This document shows positions 12,735 to 23,800 of a stretch of 64,000 nt of DNA, one piece after another. Source of the DNA: Chiridota heheva (lineage: Eukaryota; Echinodermata; Holothuroidea; Apodida; Chiridotidae); the NCBI GenBank assembly GCA_020152595.1, contig JAIGNY010001856.1, positions 435,001 to 499,000 of the forward strand, in the 5' to 3' direction. Made by a program: the position numbers and the translations under genes. Below the pieces are notes generated by a model that saw only the letters and a list, made by a program, of their open reading frames with translations, had not been told where the DNA came from and did no database searches. The number at the start of each line of letters is the position of its first letter. Position 1 is the first letter of the stretch.

Positions 12735-14210
12735 CACTAGCTACGTGGTCAGGTGACAGGTGACATTCTTGACAAGAAGTATAGCATTGACAGTTATTTT
12801 TCTTCTTGGTCCTGTAGCCATTAGCTACGCAGTTCCACGGCTCGTGTGAACGCAATTAAGACTGTCTACGTTGAACGTTACAAGTTCCGTATTTATTTTC
12901 ACCAGTATCATGGACATGAAGGACAGGTCCCCGAGTGTCGATGTTTTTACACACCCAGGATGTCTCGTGATGCGAGCGTGCAAACGCTTCTTTAAATTAC
13001 GCCCGTGACATCCATCTCACGTGTTACGCGCGTGCAGATTATGCTGCGAGTCAAATCCCCGTACTCTTTGCAGCGATTGGGATCTAGCGGGCGTGGTCGG
13101 AGCACAGACTCCACCGCGACCGGTACTTTCAAAGAGCGGCGGAGAAAGTGGAGAAGCGACGGTCTGAGAGGCCCTCTTCGTCTCCCCACCGCCACCCAGG
13201 TCCAAAGCCAGGGAGGCGGGGCCGCGCCCACTCCTAGCGGAGCGCCTCTTGAAAGACGACACCGCACGGTTTATCCGAAGTATAGCATTGAGACAGCTAT
13301 TTTTCTTCTTGGTCCCGTAGCCAACGGCTACGACAGTTATACGGTTCCCACGGCCCATGTTTACGGGTCCGCACGGTTCCACGGTCCATGTTTTACGGGT
13401 CCGCACGGTTCCATTGGGCCGGTTCCGCGGCCCGTATTTACGGGTCCGTGCACGGTTCCATACACGAGTCCACGGTCCGCGTTACGGGTCCTTTCGCTTC
13501 CATTGACGGCTCCAGTGAGCGGAACTTATCTCTAATGGGATAACGCACATGCGGTTCACCCGGTTATACGCCCATTAGCTACTACGCCACGTGGTCAGGT
13601 GACAGATGACTTTCTTTACAAGAAGTATAGCATCAGGACAGCTATTTTCTTCTTGGTCCCGTAGCCATTAGCTACGCAGTTCCACGACTCGTGTGAACGC
13701 AATTAAGATTGTCTGGCGTTGAACATTACCGTTCCGTAATTATTTTCACCAGTATCATGGACATGGAGGACAGGTCCTCGGGCGCCGATGCTCTACACAC
13801 CCTTGATGACCCGCATAGCGTGATAACGCTTTGCTTTACGCTCCGGTCACATCCATCTCACGCGTTACGGCGTGCAGATTATGCTGCGAGTCCATTCGTG
13901 GTACTCTTTGCAGCGATTGGGTTCCAGCGGCGTGGTCGGAGCACAGACTCCACCGCGACCGGTATTTTTCAAGGTGCGACCGAGCGCGGTTCCGGTGTTC
14001 GGATGCGCACGGCTCCGTAGTTTTGTAACGGGATATCGCATACACGCACGATTTACCCGGATATGCACCCGCTAGCTACGAGCTATGTGGCCAGGTGACA
14101 AGTGATAATCTTCACAAGTAGTATAGCGCCGTGAGAGCTATTCTATTCATGGTTCCGTGGCCATTAGCTACGCAGTTCCACGATCATGTGAACACCATTT
14201 ATACGATTAT
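12735..14210. repeat. Three long direct repeats inside TIR element copy 1
   Basis: The block GTGGTCAGGTGACAG ... TTCTTCTTGGTCC ... AGCCATTAGCTACGCAGTTC recurs at about 12,745, 13,590 and 14,085 (diverged). The block GCAGATTATGCTGCGAGTC ... GTCGGAGCACAGACTCCACC recurs at about 13,032 and 13,870. The element has therefore grown by internal duplication. No coding potential was recognised. Confidence 0.8.
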
Positions 14211-14693
14211 CCGCGTTGAACGTTACATTTCCGCAATTACTTTCACCAGTATCGTAGGTTCGGGATTTCTTCAATTCGTTTTCATTGGTACACGCTTCGT
14301 TCCCAATCGTAGTTTCCTCGCCGGTTCTGTCTCGTGGACGAATCCGGTGTGGCTTGTAATGGCGTTTTTGTGGACACTTTGCTGTAATTGTGTCCAAACG
14401 CGCTCTTCCGGTTGGCTTGTTTTTCTGGGCTTTACGCTCAGGTTCTTTCGAGGTTTGCCTCCGTTACTGTCAACGAATGGTGCCTTGTTCGGTTTGACTG
14501 TACCTCGCCGTGGTTTCCTATGTTTTAGTTCCTCCCACTCTTGAGGTCTTTCATCCTTCCGAGGTGAAGGAATTTCGCCCTTTAAACGGGATTCGGTTCG
14601 TGTGAGTTTTCGTACCAGCCAAAATAATAAAATGTACGGCGATCTGAACTCCCTTCCTTCCTATCCTCGGTTGCAATCTGATTGCATATTATA

Positions 14694-14781
14694 GCATGGA
14701 AGGTAAGGTATAACTTGAAGTAAATTTACCCCGCTAAGCGTGAAAGGGGGATATTTCGAGAGTTATACTTACCTTCCATGC
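14694..14781. repeat. Inverted-repeat junction of two element ends (copy 1)
   Basis: GCATGGAAGGTAAGGTATAA and, inverted, TTATACTTACCTTCCATGC face each other around a spacer of about 48 bp that contains GCTAAGCG. The same structure is at 46,061-46,147 in copy 2. A 260-bp module from here to 14,993 has its own inverted ends (CCGCTAAGCGT ... ACGCTTAGCGG). Confidence 0.8.
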
Positions 14782-14999
14782 ATCCCGCCCGCCTCCCCTC
14801 TCGTTCAGGCCTCGGTGGAATGTTGAGTGAGGTGGTACAGAGGTATTATGGAGGTCAGGGCTTGGCTGGTTACTGCGTTTTTAGGTTGGTTAGAAGTGCG
14901 TTAGAATCAGGTCGTGTGACCAGATTGCATATTATAGCATGGAAGGTAAGTATAACTCTCGTAAATATCCCGCTACGCTTAGCGGTGTAAATTTGTACT

Positions 15000-15492
15000 A
15001 AAAACAATGACATCATCAAGATATACAAGACAAGATTAAGTAATTAAGACCTAATAAGACACTCTCCATTAACCTCTGAACGTTGGGGCGTTACACATCC
15101 CGAAAGGCATAACATTAAACTCGTAAAGACCATGACAAGTGACGAATGCTGACTTCTCCTTAGCAGAGGGGTCCAGCTCCACCTGCCAATAGCCGCTCGC
15201 AAGATCAAGAGTTGAAAACAAGGTCGCTCCAGACATCTGGTCTAATGTGTCATCAATTCGTAGGAGGGTAAGCATCCTTCTTGGTCACTTTGTTGAGTTT
15301 TCGATAGTCAATGCAAAATCTTGTTGTGCCATCTTTCTTCCCAACAAGGACAATAGGGGCAGCCCACGGACTTGTGGAAGGTTGATAATCCCCTGGGTAC
15401 TCATCTTCTCCAAATGGGTCTTCACTTCTCCTCGGCGGTGGTAGGGTAAACGCCATGTCGCTCCCGAATAGGGGACTCATTCCCAGTGTCAA
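15000..15492 (-). pseudogene. Gypsy reverse transcriptase, N-terminal half
   Basis: The minus strand reads [20 protein letters not shown], then [12 protein letters not shown] (RT motifs 1-2), TLDLASGYWQVELDP (first catalytic Asp), HGLYEFNVMPFGMCNAPTF, and, in another frame, VYLDDVIVFSTN with the catalytic Asp pair. The TIR element interrupts the gene a few bases later. At least two frameshifts occur (near 15,260 and 15,070-15,040). The conserved Asp residues survive, so the damage is in frame continuity rather than in the active site. Confidence 0.93.
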
Positions 15493-15614
15493 TTTGATGT
15501 AAAACCACGATTGGTCCTGCCAATATAGTCAGGACCAGTGGAGAAAAATATCTGAAAATTCATCTAACAACTCCACTAAATTATTCTTTTGTTCAGAATC
15601 TATATTTAGGCCTT

Positions 15615-16510
15615 CTAAATCAAACAATTTACTCTCAGTGGAACACTGGCTGATTTTAGTTGGCTTAGATTTAGCGTAGAATTAACAGTGTGTAGGCATT
15701 TATCCTGCTCTTGAAGTATATGGTAACCATAACCATCTTTACTGTGTAACTCTTCAGAGAGCAACGGATAGAACTTCCCTACTTTCATACCATGATAAAG
15801 TGTAATGGGGGTAGGCGAAAGGTTAATCAACCGCAAAGGCACTATATTGTCAATAGCATTAACCAATACTCTTGCAATAACAATATCATTATTGTTTGAA
15901 TGATCCAGATTCCCTCAATTACTCCTTCATGGAAAATACATGATTCAGATTTGTCATCAAGACCAACATTATTAAGACATGCTTTAATGAGTGTTTCATG
16001 GTGACCCTCAATTTGAACTGTATCAGCAATTAAAACAGCACATATTTGTGGCAAAGGCTTAACACCCAACCCAATTGGAACTATAACTCCACCAGCTTTT
16101 ACCTGGCAACGATCCAATTCTATGCTAACACGATGCTTGCGTAAGAAATCTGTTCCTACCAAACACAATTCCATAATATTATCCACCACAAAAATTGAAT
16201 GCGTGGTTCTGATACCACCGAGACAAATTTCAACATCTTGAAAACCTAGAATTTTGAGCGGGTCACCATTTATCGACACAAAAGACCCAGAATAATCAAA
16301 AAGTTCCTGATTTGGGGATTTAACTTGTTCCCAAAATTTCCTATTTAATAGTGTAACAGATGACCCGGTGTCAATCAAAATATCAACCAATTGATTCCCG
16401 ACATAACCAGGGACATATAAACCAGAATCTAATTCCACACTATCAATATTTATTTGATTTTTCAACTTATAATCTAGGGTCTTTTCAGCAATGGTCGTCG
16501 CCTGACCCAC
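15615..16510 (-). pseudogene. Gypsy retropepsin (aspartic protease) region
   Basis: The frame 16,510-15,842 contains VDILIDTGSSVTLLN, the DTG active site of a retropepsin with its following hydrophobic strand, and LVGTDFLRKH, which matches the second conserved block of gypsy proteases. A further frame (15,866-15,615) continues in the linker before RT. The protease frame differs from that of gag; the shift falls at the gag/pol boundary, so it could be a programmed frameshift or simple decay. It would cleave the Gag-Pol polyprotein. Confidence 0.9.
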
Positions 16511-16524
16511 GGCAACGGCCTCCT

Positions 16525-17346
16525 CTAGTTTCCCTGCTGGGACTGTGCCCCTTCCGGCCTTGCCCCTTCCTGTCTTTTCTTAAGCTTAAAACAATTTGCC
16601 CTAATATGACCCTTCTTCTTACAATAGAAGCATACTATATCATTGGGTTTTGCACTAGATTGCTTTGACCCAGGGCCATTCTTAGGTTCAGGCTCTCTTT
16701 TAAGTAACTGGATAATTTCTTCCAATAGCTTTGTCTCATATGGGGTGCCATCTACTGCCCTAACAGTAGCAGTTGGGCCACCACCCCTCCTAAATTCTGC
16801 CTCTTGCAGTGCCTCCATCTGCAGGGCTCTCGTGATTGCTTGATCTAAAGTAGAGGGATCAGCTTCTCTTACTTTCATTCTAAGGCTTTTATCTGTTAAG
16901 GCTTCTACGAACTGATCCTTAGATAACTCATCCACAAGTTCGGCAGGGGCTGTTGGATAAGCCTGTTTCGCTAATGACTGTATGTTACTAGCAAGTTCTG
17001 GGATTGCCTCTCCTTTTTGCCTTACTCTGGCCTTAAACTCAGTTTTGTACAAAGCTAATTTTTCTACCGGCGTAAACTTGTTAGTGAGTGCCGTTTTCAA
17101 ATTAGCATAACTACTTATGTCGGTGCCAGATAAACTTTGCAAAGCCCCCAAGGCAGAACCCCTCAGCCTTACTCTAATGAATTTACATTTTACATCATCT
17201 GACCAACCATTGATGTCAGCACAATTTTCAAAATAGCTTATCCAACTTCCCCAGTCCTCCTCCTTATTACCAGAGAAAGGATCTGGCATAACAATAGGCC
17301 TGTTAAGCGTTGCATTTGAACTCTGTGGATCACTATCGTTAGGCAT
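16525..17346 (-). CDS. Gypsy Gag with CCHC zinc knuckle
   Basis: A 273-codon frame starting MPNDSDPQSSN. The middle contains DWGSWISYFENCADINGW and a long helical region (residues 30-190) like the capsid-type Gag of Ty3/gypsy. The C-terminus has one zinc knuckle, CFYCKKKGHIRANC (CX2CX4HX4C), for binding element RNA, then a Gln- and Gly-rich tail. Start choice: this is the first ATG of the frame, about 370 bases after the 5' LTR. This is the only intact frame of the element. Pol begins about 15 bases downstream of the Gag stop in another frame. Confidence 0.9.
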   Translation of the reverse strand: MPNDSDPQSSNATLNRPIVMPDPFSGNKEEDWGSWISYFENCADINGWSDDVKCKFIRVRLRGSALGALQSLSGTDISSYANLKTALTNKFTPVEKLALYKTEFKARVRQKGEAIPELASNIQSLAKQAYPTAPAELVDELSKDQFVEALTDKSLRMKVREADPSTLDQAITRALQMEALQEAEFRRGGGPTATVRAVDGTPYETKLLEEIIQLLKREPEPKNGPGSKQSSAKPNDIVCFYCKKKGHIRANCFKLKKRQEGARPEGAQSQQGN

Positions 17347-17702
17347 TTTGAACTTAAGTTAATTTAGATCAAGCAATAATACAAATAAATATCACAAAAT
17401 CTTGAAAGTCACAGTGAATTTAATCAAGACTTACTGACACAGAGGGAAGTTGGGATGTTCCCCTGCTATTTAAGATTTGCCTTATGCAAAAGAAAACCGG
17501 CAGGGACATAACTCACAATCCCTCTAACCTCCTGCATAGACTAAAACTATAACTGAATCAGCAAGTTTAACCTTAATCAATTTACTGGACTCACAGATTT
17601 TAAACCTAAGTATATACAAATCAAAATCAAAATCATTGGAACGAGCTCACCAAATAAATCCCATCGAAAAGAAAAACAGAACTGCACATTGTATTTTCTT
17701 TT

Positions 17703-17715
17703 ACCGTTGCCACCA
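17703..17715 (-). promoter_or_regulatory. Candidate tRNA primer-binding site
   Basis: On the minus strand TGGTGGCAACGGT starts three bases after the 5' LTR. It begins TGG, complementary to the CCA end of a tRNA, at the position expected for first-strand priming. I did not assign the tRNA species. Confidence 0.65.
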
Positions 17716-17718
17716 CTT

Positions 17719-18161
17719 TGTAGCGTCGCCGAGTCTTTGTGGCGGTCTCGAAACACATATTCAAGAAAACACTATAACACAGCAATATTGGGATTAGATA
17801 GAATATATTTTGAGCTACATGATCGACTGATCTGAGACTTCCTCCCTCTCTGAATCTCAATCCAATTCTGCTCTATTGCAGCTAGTTCTATACATTTATT
17901 TATCATCAATGCACAATATAATGATACAAAGAATAACATGATTAATGGGACAAATTAGTACTATTATCATGTCCAACCCACAAACCCAGACCAGGCGGAG
18001 ACAGGCAGACTACTGTCTATTCCTAATTACTCTTTGTGGTCATGCCTGTTGCACACCAATACCAAAAATATTCTAAGTTCAAGGGGACAAGGTTATTTCA
18101 AGTCATTAATTATTTATAAGGGCTAAATTTAGTCTAATGTGAGTAATGCAACCACATTACA
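17719..18161 (-). repeat. 5' LTR of the gypsy element (right copy)
   Basis: Same 443-bp length and ends as the left LTR, with a few substitutions. It should hold the element promoter; no TATA box was assigned with confidence. Confidence 0.95.
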
Positions 18162-18165
18162 CAAG

Positions 18166-20320
18166 GATAAGATTTTGTTTTCATGAAATCCTTAACTGTT
18201 TGGGGTTTTCCATGTCATGTTCTTATATTTTGTTTTTCATCTGCTCTTATGGATATGTACAAATCACATACATTATCTTCATTTCTCAGACAATCCTGGA
18301 CTAAAGTGTTGACCATTTTCCCCCTTCTATCCCGTTTCCATGTTGGGACATGTCTTGGACCTGCAACTTTCTGACTTTCAAAATTCTCTTCCAACATTGA
18401 TATGGGGTGGAAAGGGTGAAGAAAAGGGTCAAATATTTTTGTCCAGAATTGTATCTTATGGACACGTGAATTTTCAATTTAGATTTGAACAAAATGGTAA
18501 AAGCGTTCAAAAATCGCATTACGGAAATGTTTGGTTATACAAAGAACGTATTCCACTTTTGACCAGTCTTTAACTATTGTAGTAAGATCATCAAAATAGT
18601 CCTCGTCAATGTTAGGTGGTATATCACCTTTACGACATTTACATAGGCATAGAAATTTAAATGTGGGTTATCATGTCTATATTTGGATCTATTAAGTCAA
18701 ACAATTTCACAAGCTGACAAGGCAATAAGTCAAACCAGGAGGTTACTAACCAAGTAAAGAACTACTGGAAAGCAGTTAATTGAAGTTTTATTATAACAAT
18801 TCCCCACTGATAACCGTTAGAGATCATAAACGGAAGTTTTGGTAAATGAATAAAGATTCCATACAATTGAAAGATCACAAAAATGATCAATAATCACATA
18901 AAGAACGTTTGAATGCACTGAACTCAAGTTTTGCTATACAACGCCAAATCTCCACATTATAACCGTTATAAATAATCAATGAAGTTTTGAATAGATAGAT
19001 AAAGATTATGTATTCTTTGAAAAAAAATGTCACACAAATTATCAAAAAAGATTAAATAGGCAGATAAAATTTTACCCAAGCAGTAAACATCCAAAATATG
19101 ACATAAAATAAACCATCCCTGTTAAGATCAAACCTAAACAATCATGTGAAAAATGATTCTATACGTGTAAATATTTGTGTTTGCATTTCAAACTGAAATA
19201 GAGTAAACTCCATTACATATACGTGTGCTCAGAAAGCAATAAATATGCATGTAAGTTGCAATAAAAGAAGCCTTGCCTTTAAATATCTGAACAAGTCGCT
19301 CTATGGCCAGATGGCTTACAATGCATGTGTAGAAGTATAATGTTGTTAAAGTGCACATGCATCATTATAGTTTCGTCATCTGCATCGTATCAGCAATCAT
19401 TATATTCGCAGGCTGTGCCTGATATCTTCAGAGAATGATAAGATAATGTTCCATGTTTATGTTGCAAAAAGATTCCATTTGCCAAGATTTTGTCTTTGTT
19501 ATCACGTTTACCGAAGCACAAGCGTACAGGACGGGAGGGAAGTGGGGGGAGGGGCTGATGCATTTGGAAAGCATGGGCCTATACGCAGCCTTTTCGGGCA
19601 ATTAGATTAAGTAATCAGAAACGGGAGAATTAAAAATTAAGATTTAAACTTTGCATTTTTGATTCACTTTTTAAAAAAATTTTCAAAAAATCATGTTGGA
19701 CAGATGTGTGCGTGTTATCATTATCGACAAGTTTTACTTCATAATATATGCATGTTGCTGACAGCATTGACCATTTCAGTAATACATGTGAATTATCTGA
19801 TATGGGAAGTAACGCACCAGCACTACGAAACTTCACTTTTTGCATGCATGTACAAACATGCAGTGGCGTGGCTAATATGGGGTGTGGGAGGAGGCAGTAT
19901 GGTAATTGCCCCCGAAAATTCCCAAAAAGTCTGAAGATATGCACAACATAATATTCAGTATCTTTGATTGTTTTGGTAATCCTGATGAGAGAGATCCGTC
20001 TTTTAAACTACAGTTATATACCAGTCATCTTGAGTTTTTTTTAATGGTTTTTGCACCCCTGCAATTTTTTTAACTACGCCACTTCAAACATGTATGAATT
20101 TCTGTGAATTTTTAGGCAAAAGTTGTCAGCCCTCCCATTGAAAATAGTCCCGTATGCACATGTAAGAGGAAAATGATTATTTACGAATTTTTTATGAATA
20201 TTGTATTAAAGCTGTTCAAAATAAAAAGGTCAATGAATAAAGTGTTAATGAATAACGCGCATATGCGTTAGGTACAGGATAATGCATAGAACTGTAAAAG
20301 CTGGTTGCATCGATATTGCG
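18166..20320. other. No recognised gene
   Basis: Unique, AT-rich sequence beyond the gypsy insertion. Open frames are under 105 codons and unlike any family I know. No splice-flanked conserved segment was seen. Confidence 0.5.
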
Positions 20321-20322
20321 GA

Positions 20323-20892
20323 TGCATCACTCAATCTTTGTCCTCGCATCACTCAATCTTTGCCCTCGCATCACTCAATCTTTGCCCTCGCATCACTCAA
20401 TCTTTGTCCTCGCATCACTCAATCTGTGTCCTTGCATCACTCAATTTTTGCCCTCGCATCACTCAATCTTTGCCCTCGCATCACTCAATCTTTGCCCTCG
20501 CATCACTCAATCATTGCCCTCGCATCACTCAATCTTTGTCCTTGCATCACTTAATCTTTGCCCTCGCATCACTCTATCTTTGTCCTCGCATCACTCAATC
20601 TTTGCCCTCGCATTACTTAATCTTGTCCTCGCATCACTCAATCTTTGTCCTTGCATCACTGAATCTTTGCCCTTGCATCACTCAATCTTTGCCCTTGCAT
20701 CACTCAATCTTTGCCCTCGCATCACTCAATCTTTGCCCTCGCATCACTTAATCTTTGCCCTCGCATCACTTAATCATTGCCCTTGCATCACTCAATCTTT
20801 GTCCTTGCATCACTCAATCTTTGCCCTTGCATTACTCAATCTTTGTCCTCGCATCACTCAATCTTTGTCCTCGCATCACTCAATCTTTGCCC
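20323..20892. repeat. 22-bp minisatellite (about 26 units)
   Basis: The unit is GCATCACTCAATCTTTGCCC plus TC, with T/C variants. Because 22 is not a multiple of three, every + frame cycles through the same 22-residue peptide, and all three + frames stay open. The 289-, 148- and 90-codon open frames here are therefore artefacts of the repeat. Confidence 0.97.
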
Positions 20893-23800
20893 AGCCTTCC
20901 AAGAACTTCAACACAAAATGTACTCATTACAGCATTGAGAAAGAACATAAAATGTTCCCCTTCTTGTCGCCGTACCAAGATCTTACTCTTATTCTTATTC
21001 TCAGTGTAAATATTTTGTATCTGTTTAACTGTAAAGTTTTTTATCTTTTATTCTTATTCAATAAAAATAACAGTGATTCTTTGCGCCGCCGAAGACATAT
21101 CCCACGGAGAAAGCATAGCATAGTCTATATGACTGATGATATAGCACATATAGGGCTCCCTGAATTAAAATTGTCAAATTCTTAAAACGTAATAAGGCCT
21201 AAGCTCGAGCTAATATGATGGTATTTGATAATTGTATGTCTATGAAAATTGTAAGTAATGTTTTTCTCGCTGCCATGGCCATGGCGACAGTCCCCCCCCC
21301 CCTCCCCTTCTCCACCCACCACCCCAGTCGGCTAGATACCCATTTTAGTCGGGCAGATAATCATGTCCGACTCTGCTATATATCTGGGTCATGATGATGA
21401 CAATATGATACTTGCAGGCACTGATCTTACATAGTTAGGCAGAGATGTAAAATTTACTTTTTAAATCAGTGATTTATCAGAAATATGCCGGACTCGGCTA
21501 GAATTCCCGATAGTTGGAGAAAATTTGTTCGAAAATCAAAAAACTGCCCGGAAATGGAAAAAAATGTTTCGGAAAATTGGTCAAAAAGTTTGCAAAAACT
21601 TCCCCAAAATCGAAAAACGAAAGGAAATGAAGGAAATGTTCGAAAAAACCTTCCTCGAAATGAAGGAAATTGTCTGGAATGTTTTTCGATGGCTCTCCCC
21701 ACCCCCTACCCTCCACACAGTCAAAAACCCTACTCAAATATAATTGTTTATTTACAGATTCATTGGGAAGGTTTCCTTCGTAATAGACTTCAGAGTCAGG
21801 CAAAAGTCACCCCCCCCCCCCCTTTCCTCCTGAGTAAGATGGTCCCGTATGGCTATGGTCTGATACATTAATAATATGCACCCTGACATTGATTACTACT
21901 ATCTCAAATCTGTCTTTGCTTTCCTCTTAAAGGAATATTCTCATGGATTTTTGTTTTCTCATATATGATAAAGAAAATAATAGAAGAAAAGTGGTGACAA
22001 GACTGTTACTATCTAATTCCGGTTAAAAGTTGTAATAATTAAAAAAGTAGAAAATTGTTGTTAAAAATGCCTTGTACAGTATACTGGTATATGACCTTCA
22101 GCTTGATGATGTCACCGAGGCACATTCCAACACAATTCTTATGTATTTCTTTATATATCTAATCAAAAAGTCCAAGTCATTTAAAAAAAAAATCAATGAA
22201 AAGACTCTCTAAATGAAATTACCAATATGTTATCACAGATGTTGCCAATCTACCACGTTTTTTTTCAAATAAAAAATCTTTAAAATTTCATAACTTTTGA
22301 ACAGAATGAGATATTATCATAGTTATTTCACCTTTGTTCCTAATTTTTTTCTTCTATTATATATAAAAAACTGAAAATCCATGGGGATATTCCTTTAAAT
22401 CCAGTGAACGTTATGCAACTTTTTCTATGAAGACACGCGCCAGTAACTGCACAGCTGTTGGTTTCCTACACTACATTCAAACACATGATGGGAGTGAACG
22501 TAATCTTTAAATCATGCACGATGCACCTTGAATATAATTTTGCTTTTGAAAATAAATTTACAATGTTTTTGTAAATGTATAATAATTTCAAAAGTTTGAT
22601 AAATCGATGTGAAAACTCTGAAAAACACTTGAGGTAACTTTTGATATACCCCTTTGTACACAACAGACAGGTCTTCAAAGTTTATTCACAGCCAGGCCCC
22701 GGTCTCAAAATGTTTGATTACGTGGTTGGACTATACTGATCGGGAATGTTATCTATGAAAAGTAGGAGACATCAGAGGGAAGAGTGAACAGGTGAAACCT
22801 GGTAACAGGAATGGTAGCGGGAATCATTATCATTTTCGCAATGGAAGGGATAACCTCAGGCCTATATATTTTTCAGGGTAGGGGAGAGGAGCTGCGTGGG
22901 GTGATGATAATTCTTTATCTCGGAAACTTTTATAATTGGTCGAATTGGGACAATATTTCTCATAACCTACTGCTTTTCTGATAGTTTCTTGTTTGAACAT
23001 AACCGTTATATACAGGGCCTCAATTCTTATCTGAAAATCTTGTGTGTGTGTGGGAGGGGGAGACATGGCCTCTTTTAAAAAAAAGTGGGGGACAGCAGGC
23101 AAGTTTCCCCCAAAATGTACGGAAGTTTTACAAACTTGCTGAAAAGCCATTCCACTCCCCCTCCCCCGAGTTTTTTTTTCGATGATACTTTTTTCTACCA
23201 TGAGATAATTCTTAGTCGCGGTTTATGTAAATTTTCTAAGTTTCGGAAAATTGCATTCAAATTTTTGAAATCTCTTTCAATCTTTGAGAAATTTTCTTCA
23301 TTCTCGTGCATTTTTCAGAAAATTTCCTTCATCTTGGGGAAACTTTTCTTCGATTCTCGGTAAGTTTTCTTCACTTTGTGGGAAATTCCTTCATTGTTGG
23401 GAAATCTCTTTCAATTTTTGGTAAATTTCTTTCATTCTTGTGCCATTTTCTTTTTTTTTGGAAAATTCCTTTATTATTGGGAAATCTTTTTTAATTTTTG
23501 GGAAATTTCTTTCATTCTTGTGCCATTTCCTTTATCTTGAGGAAATTTTTCTTCGATTTTTGGAATATTTTCTTCAATGTTTGGGATATCTTTTACATTC
23601 TTGGAAAATTTCTTTTATTTTCGTGCCATTTTCGGCAATTTTAGAAAATATTCTTCATTTTGGGGGCAAATGTTTGTCGATTTTTGGTAAATGTTCATCA
23701 ATTATCAGAAAATGTTGCTAAATCTTACCAAAAATCCCAATGGGTTTACCACAATTTCCTTCAATTTTGTGTCAATAATTTCCCAGTTGAAAGAAAACCT

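Larger units (their letters stand above)
10078..14993 (+). mobile_element. Large non-coding TIR element, copy 1 (inserted in gypsy pol)
   Basis: The left end (AAATTTACTTCAAGTTATAC and on through TACCTTCCATGCTATAATATGC) is repeated inverted and perfect for about 48 bp at 14,679-14,726. The inverted similarity extends farther in, with the same blocks at 10,130-10,230 and 14,830-14,930. Insertion divided gypsy RT between FSTN and FDDH. AAATTT occurs on both sides and may be a 6-bp target duplication, although the same bases also recur at the internal terminus, so the exact ends are uncertain. I recognise no transposase. The interior holds GC-rich tandem repeats. A second copy of the family spans about 32,988-46,335. 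Confidence 0.8.
6948..18161 (-). mobile_element. Ty3/gypsy LTR retrotransposon, split by a TIR element
   Basis: Two LTRs of equal length (443 bp) flank gag, protease, reverse transcriptase, RNase H and integrase in Ty3/gypsy order on the minus strand. CAAG is duplicated just outside both LTRs (6,944-6,947 and 18,162-18,165). The LTRs differ at only a few positions (AAATAG versus AGATAG, CATGCATG versus CATGCCTG), which suggests a fairly recent insertion. Pol is interrupted at 10,078-14,993 by an unrelated inverted-repeat element that sits just after the RT catalytic YLDD. Several frameshifts make this copy non-autonomous. Without the insert the element would be about 6.3 kb. Confidence 0.95.

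Noticed and set aside
11704..14544. Frames of 60-176 codons with RFHTVPRP- or PVVTGG-type peptides
   Set aside because: GC-rich repeats inside the TIR element; no transposase motif.
14760..14800. U1 snRNA gene, because TTATACTTACC resembles the U1 5' end
   Set aside because: The sequence after it does not continue as U1, and the block is part of an inverted terminal repeat.
20282..21185. Open frames of 289, 148 and 90 codons
   Set aside because: They cycle through a 22-residue peptide in all three frames of a 22-bp repeat. This is an artefact, not a gene.
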